Shown piece by piece: positions 34,014-36,965 of a stretch of 36,965 bases of DNA; position 1 is the stretch's first letter; every line of letters starts with the position of its first letter. Made by a program: the position numbers and the translations under genes. A model generated the notes under the pieces. That model ran no database searches and was not told the origin of the DNA. It saw nothing but the letters and a program-made list of their open reading frames with translations. The stretch spans positions 1 through 36,965 of the forward strand of contig JANWWR010000168.1 of NCBI GenBank assembly GCA_025055835.1, written 5' to 3'. This DNA comes from Gemmatales bacterium. GTDB taxonomy: Bacteria; Planctomycetota; Planctomycetia; Gemmatales; HRBIN36.

Positions 34014-35456
34014 CTATAACGCTGCTCTGCGACCCGCCTTGGTCGGCTCGATGCACGCCCCGGCGGTCGGCAGCATCTTGGCCGGGCTGCATAGGCCGTG
34101 CGGATTAAAGACGCTTTTGAGCCGGTGCATCATGTCCAGGTCTTCGGGGGAGAACATCCGCGGCATGAAGTCGATCTTCTCGACGCCGATGCCATGCTCG
34201 CCGGTGACGCTGCCCCCGCAGCGGAGACATTCTTCCAGAATGTCGTGGCTGGCCTGCAACACCCGCCGCACCTGGTCCGCATCCCGCTCGTCGAAAAGGA
34301 TGATCGGGTGAATGTTGCCGTCGCCGGCGTGAAAGACATTGGCGATCCGCAGGCCGTACCGCTCACCGATCCGCTGGATTTCCCGCAGGATGTGCGGCAG
34401 TTTGGTCCGCGGCACGACGCCGTCCTGGGTGCAATAGCTGGGTGCGAGTCGGCCGACGGCCCCGAACGCCTGCTTACGGCATTTCCAGAGCAGTTGCCGC
34501 TCGGCCTCGTTGGCGGCTCGGCGCACTTCTCGAGCGCCGTTGCGGCGGGCGATGGCGGCGATGCGTTCGGCTTCCTCATCAAGACCAGCCTCCAGACCAT
34601 CCACTTCCATGATGAGGACAGCCCCGGCGTCAAGCGGAAATCCGAAGTGAAAGGCCGCCTCCACCGCCTGGAGGATCAACTGGTCCATCATCTCCAGGGC
34701 GGCAGGCACGATGCCGGCCCCGATGATGTCGCTGATCGTGTTGGTGGCCGCATCCACCGTCTCGAAAACGCCCAGCAGCGTGCGGCAGCCTTCGGGGTTG
34801 GGCGTCAGCCGGACCCAGATTTTGGTGGCGATGCCGAACGTCCCTTCGCTGCCGACGATGACACCAGTGAGATCGTAGCCCGGCGCATCCTCACATGGCC
34901 CGCCGGTGCGGACTACTCGGCCATCGGGCAGCACGAACTCCAGACCAAGGACATGGTTGACCGTCACACCGTACTTGAGCGTGTGCGGTCCGCCCGAATT
35001 GGTCGCCACGTTGCCGCCGATGGTGCAGGCCCCCTGGCTCGACGGGTCCGGGGCGTAGTGGAAACCGTGATCCTTGACCTGATGAGTCAGCCAGACATTG
35101 ACCACCCCCGGTTCCACCACGGCATAGCGATCCCGATAGTTGACTTCGAGAATCCGCTTCATCCGCGTCAGGGCGATGACCACGCCGCCGCCGACCGGCA
35201 GACAGCCCCCGGCCAAGCTCGTTCCCGCTCCCCGAGGCAAAAACGGCACGCCCAGCTGGTTACAGAGCCGGACGATCTGGACCACCTCCTCCGTGCTGCG
35301 GGGGAATACCACCACGTCGGGCCGGTTCTTCTCGATGGTGTAGCCGTCGCATTCGTACACCACGAGGTCGCTGGGCGCGGTCAGCACGGCTTCCGGGCCG
35401 AGGAGTCGGCGGAATCGTTCACCCAGGTCCCCCTGCGATGCTGCGACGGTCGTCAT
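34014..35456 (-). CDS. glcD: FAD-linked oxidase, glycolate oxidase subunit GlcD type
   Basis: This 480-residue flavoprotein oxidises an alpha-hydroxy acid such as glycolate or lactate. The FAD-binding domain (PCMH-type) has PRGAGTSLAGGCLP and IGGNVATNSGGPHTLKYG, then VGSEGTFGIATKI. The C-terminal domain has NVFHAGDGNIHP and the conserved TGEHGIG near the end. The start is ATG 35456. The open frame goes further 5' but without similarity. No glcE or glcF gene is next to it, so its partners, if needed, are elsewhere. It stands between a small membrane protein gene (17 bases upstream) and the methyltransferase gene (8 bases downstream) in one tight operon. Confidence 0.93.
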   Translation of the reverse strand: MTTVAASQGDLGERFRRLLGPEAVLTAPSDLVVYECDGYTIEKNRPDVVVFPRSTEEVVQIVRLCNQLGVPFLPRGAGTSLAGGCLPVGGGVVIALTRMKRILEVNYRDRYAVVEPGVVNVWLTHQVKDHGFHYAPDPSSQGACTIGGNVATNSGGPHTLKYGVTVNHVLGLEFVLPDGRVVRTGGPCEDAPGYDLTGVIVGSEGTFGIATKIWVRLTPNPEGCRTLLGVFETVDAATNTISDIIGAGIVPAALEMMDQLILQAVEAAFHFGFPLDAGAVLIMEVDGLEAGLDEEAERIAAIARRNGAREVRRAANEAERQLLWKCRKQAFGAVGRLAPSYCTQDGVVPRTKLPHILREIQRIGERYGLRIANVFHAGDGNIHPIILFDERDADQVRRVLQASHDILEECLRCGGSVTGEHGIGVEKIDFMPRMFSPEDLDMMHRLKSVFNPHGLCSPAKMLPTAGACIEPTKAGRRAAL

Positions 35457-35473
35457 CTTCAAAGTTTCCCTTC

Positions 35474-35827
35474 TCACTCTATTATCAGAATGGCCAGGAG
35501 CACTTTCCAAACCACCATGACCGGCCAATTGATGTTGGTCAGAACCGCCGCCTCCCTGAAGCTCAGGTGAAACAGCCCCATGAGGCCAAAGTACCACACC
35601 GGAGCGCTCAGGATGACTCCCCAACTCAGAAAATTGACAGCCGTGACGAGAGCACACAGGGCCACGGCCCGCGGCAGAATCCACAGAATCGGCCCGAAAT
35701 CGATCCCGCCCACCCAGCGATCCGCGATCACCATGCTGAACAGCAGCGTAAGAATGGAGAGAGGAAACAGCAGCAGACTGGTCCAGGAAGGCTCCAGTCC
35801 TTGTAGAATTGTGGAAGAATCTGCCAT
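35474..35827 (-). CDS. small membrane protein of unknown function
   Basis: This 117-residue protein starts at ATG 35827 (MADSSTILQGLEPSW). About three or four hydrophobic segments cover roughly residues 16-36, 45-70, 73-88 and 95-115, with short loops such as ADRWVGGIDFG and FREAAVLTN. No family is recognised. The gene heads the minus-strand group small membrane protein, glcD-like, methyltransferase and GT2, with only 17 bases to the oxidase gene. It may anchor or assist one of these, but nothing in the sequence proves that. The divergent right-edge gene starts 80 bases away. Confidence 0.75.
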   Translation of the reverse strand: MADSSTILQGLEPSWTSLLLFPLSILTLLFSMVIADRWVGGIDFGPILWILPRAVALCALVTAVNFLSWGVILSAPVWYFGLMGLFHLSFREAAVLTNINWPVMVVWKVLLAILIIE

Positions 35828-35907
35828 CTTCTCGCCCCGTTTGTTCGCCGGGGACGCCGAGCGGTGCTGTCCCACCTCATCTTAAAGACCGCTCACGGGA
35901 GCCGACC

Positions 35908-36965
35908 ATGAAAAACACCTTTCTGGAACTATGGAATGCTTTGGGTCAGTACTTGGAGCGCCAATGCGCCAGCGACGGCGAGCTCCGCTCACAGCTTCGG
36001 CAAATAGCCCAAGTTTTGTTGGAAATGACCGAGCCGAAACCGGCGGAGTCAGAAACCTCCTCGGCCCCCGTCGAGGCCGTTGCACCGGCATCCGACGAGG
36101 TGATGGGATGGGCCCCGGAGCCGCTGCCGCCGCTTCATTTCGGCCGGGTCGGCCTGACTCGCTCCACCTGGGAGGCAGACCTGCCGCTGATGCGAGGCTC
36201 GACCCTTCGCCGCGGGAAACTGCTCCGCCCCGAAGAGGCTCTGGACGCTGACTTCGTCCTCATAGCCAGGCGGTGCCGTCTGAAGGCGGAGGGTTGCCGT
36301 TGGGCTGCCACCCGACGCCGTCTCATGCAGCAGGGGGCCGACTTCCGCAAGGAGATCGAACCCAAGGACGCCGCCATCATCGCCCAGGCCCGTGCAATTC
36401 CCGGCTGCTTTTTGTGGATGTGTCACCCCGAGGGCCCGGAGCCGGAGGACCTGTCCCTTTTTGAACTGGCCGCTCACTGCTTCGACTGCCTGGCCGAGAT
36501 GCTCCTGCTCATGGACGAGATCCGCCAGAAGTTCGATTCCTCCGCTCCGGAGTTCGTGCAAGGCCTGGAGCTGCTCGCCGAGGCCCAGTCCGCTGTCCGC
36601 GCTGCCGTGCTCAAGCTCAAGGACAAGGAGCGGTTGCCGATCGACTCGGACCAGCAATTCGTGTTTAACTGGATCAAGGCAACGGCAGCCTCGGAACAGA
36701 TTTTCATCCGCCGCTTCATGCGAGTGGACGATCCCGCCGATCCGACCCGCTGGCCAGAGCTTCAAAGCCGCATCGAGGAACTGGAAAAGCAGGCCGCCGA
36801 AGCCCAAGTCCGCGACAAGCACCGCCGCAAACTCCTGGGTAAGCTCCGGCACAAATGCTCGATCTATCCCGGCACCGAGGGAGACCAACGGGAATCGCTC
36901 GGCCGGGAGATCATCGGCATCGTCAACGAGTTGGTGGCCGGCGGTCTTCCGCCCAGCAGCCGCGA
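35908..36965 (+). CDS. unidentified protein, N-terminal part only (runs off the right edge)
   Basis: The frame is open from ATG 35908 to the window end, at least 352 codons, with GGGAG 9 bases upstream. I do not recognise the protein. There is no signal peptide. Residues about 1-45 are helical (LWNALGQYLERQ), 46-75 are Pro/Glu/Ala-rich, and 100-135 are very basic with two Cys (RRCRLKAEGCRWAATRRR). A Cys-containing helical region follows (CFLWMCHPEG, then FELAAHCFDCLAEMLLLMDEI), and then a long charged region with coiled-coil character (LQSRIEELEKQAAEAQVRDKHRRKLL, shown in part). It is probably cytoplasmic. Codon use is like its neighbours, with no sign of recent transfer. The full length and function are unknown. 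Confidence 0.8.
   Translation, partial: MKNTFLELWNALGQYLERQCASDGELRSQLRQIAQVLLEMTEPKPAESETSSAPVEAVAPASDEVMGWAPEPLPPLHFGRVGLTRSTWEADLPLMRGSTLRRGKLLRPEEALDADFVLIARRCRLKAEGCRWAATRRRLMQQGADFRKEIEPKDAAIIAQARAIPGCFLWMCHPEGPEPEDLSLFELAAHCFDCLAEMLLLMDEIRQKFDSSAPEFVQGLELLAEAQSAVRAAVLKLKDKERLPIDSDQQFVFNWIKATAASEQIFIRRFMRVDDPADPTRWPELQSRIEELEKQAAEAQVRDKHRRKLLGKLRHKCSIYPGTEGDQRESLGREIIGIVNELVAGGLPPSSR

Overview
The window looks like chromosomal DNA of a high-GC planctomycete, most likely of the Gemmataceae type. This is inferred from gene content and style, not from a marker-gene search. The signs are many secreted lipoproteins and TPR proteins, a PQQ-like beta-propeller protein, a CpaC-type secretin with a glycine-rich insertion, unlinked housekeeping genes in short operons, and extended -10 promoters of the TG-N-TATNNT kind. 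About 35 protein genes fill nearly all of the sequence. I see no rRNA, tRNA, insertion sequence, prophage or CRISPR array.

Layout. 1-3404 (minus): the start of a Tad/Flp-type secretion locus, with a secretin, a lipoprotein with a Gly/Phe/Trp-rich tail, and a TPR lipoprotein that runs off the left edge. 3668-6939 (plus): smpB, a GT-B glycosyltransferase, and a protein with two complete kinase-like domains. 7062-7919 (plus): a zinc-metallopeptidase-like lipoprotein. 7949-11953 (minus): a metallo-beta-lactamase-fold hydrolase, a split thiamine-diphosphate (TPP) decarboxylase-like pair, a c'-type cytochrome and a five-heme lipoprotein cytochrome. 12229-15255 (plus): a secreted protein of unknown function, rpmA, obg and coaX. 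15272-16402 (minus) is an LLM-type flavin oxidoreductase, and 16529-17167 (plus) is a TlpA-like thioredoxin followed by a strong terminator.

17274-24217 (minus) holds two apparent transcription units. One is GT2, GT-C-like and membrane protein, joined by 4-base overlaps, which looks like a polyprenyl-phosphate-sugar glycosylation module. The other is an EF-hand protein, a large membrane TPR protein and a zinc-ribbon membrane protein. 24578-25300 (plus) is a response regulator with an XRE-type DNA-binding output domain, whose 3' end overlaps rpsT. 25700-27115 (minus) is a TPR protein, 27609-28991 (plus) is hisD, 28980-30239 (minus) is a PQQ-like protein, and 30344-32248 (minus) is speA. 32415-35827 (minus) is a tight group of GT2, methyltransferase, FAD-linked oxidase and a small membrane protein. 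At 35908 a plus-strand gene that I cannot identify runs off the right edge.

Nothing here is clearly a complete new system. The items most worth a second look are the tandem-kinase protein with its glycosyltransferase partner, the XRE-output response regulator, the motif-rich 440-base region upstream of hisD, the paired glycine-rich Tad proteins, the structured rpsT leader, and the unidentified right-edge gene.
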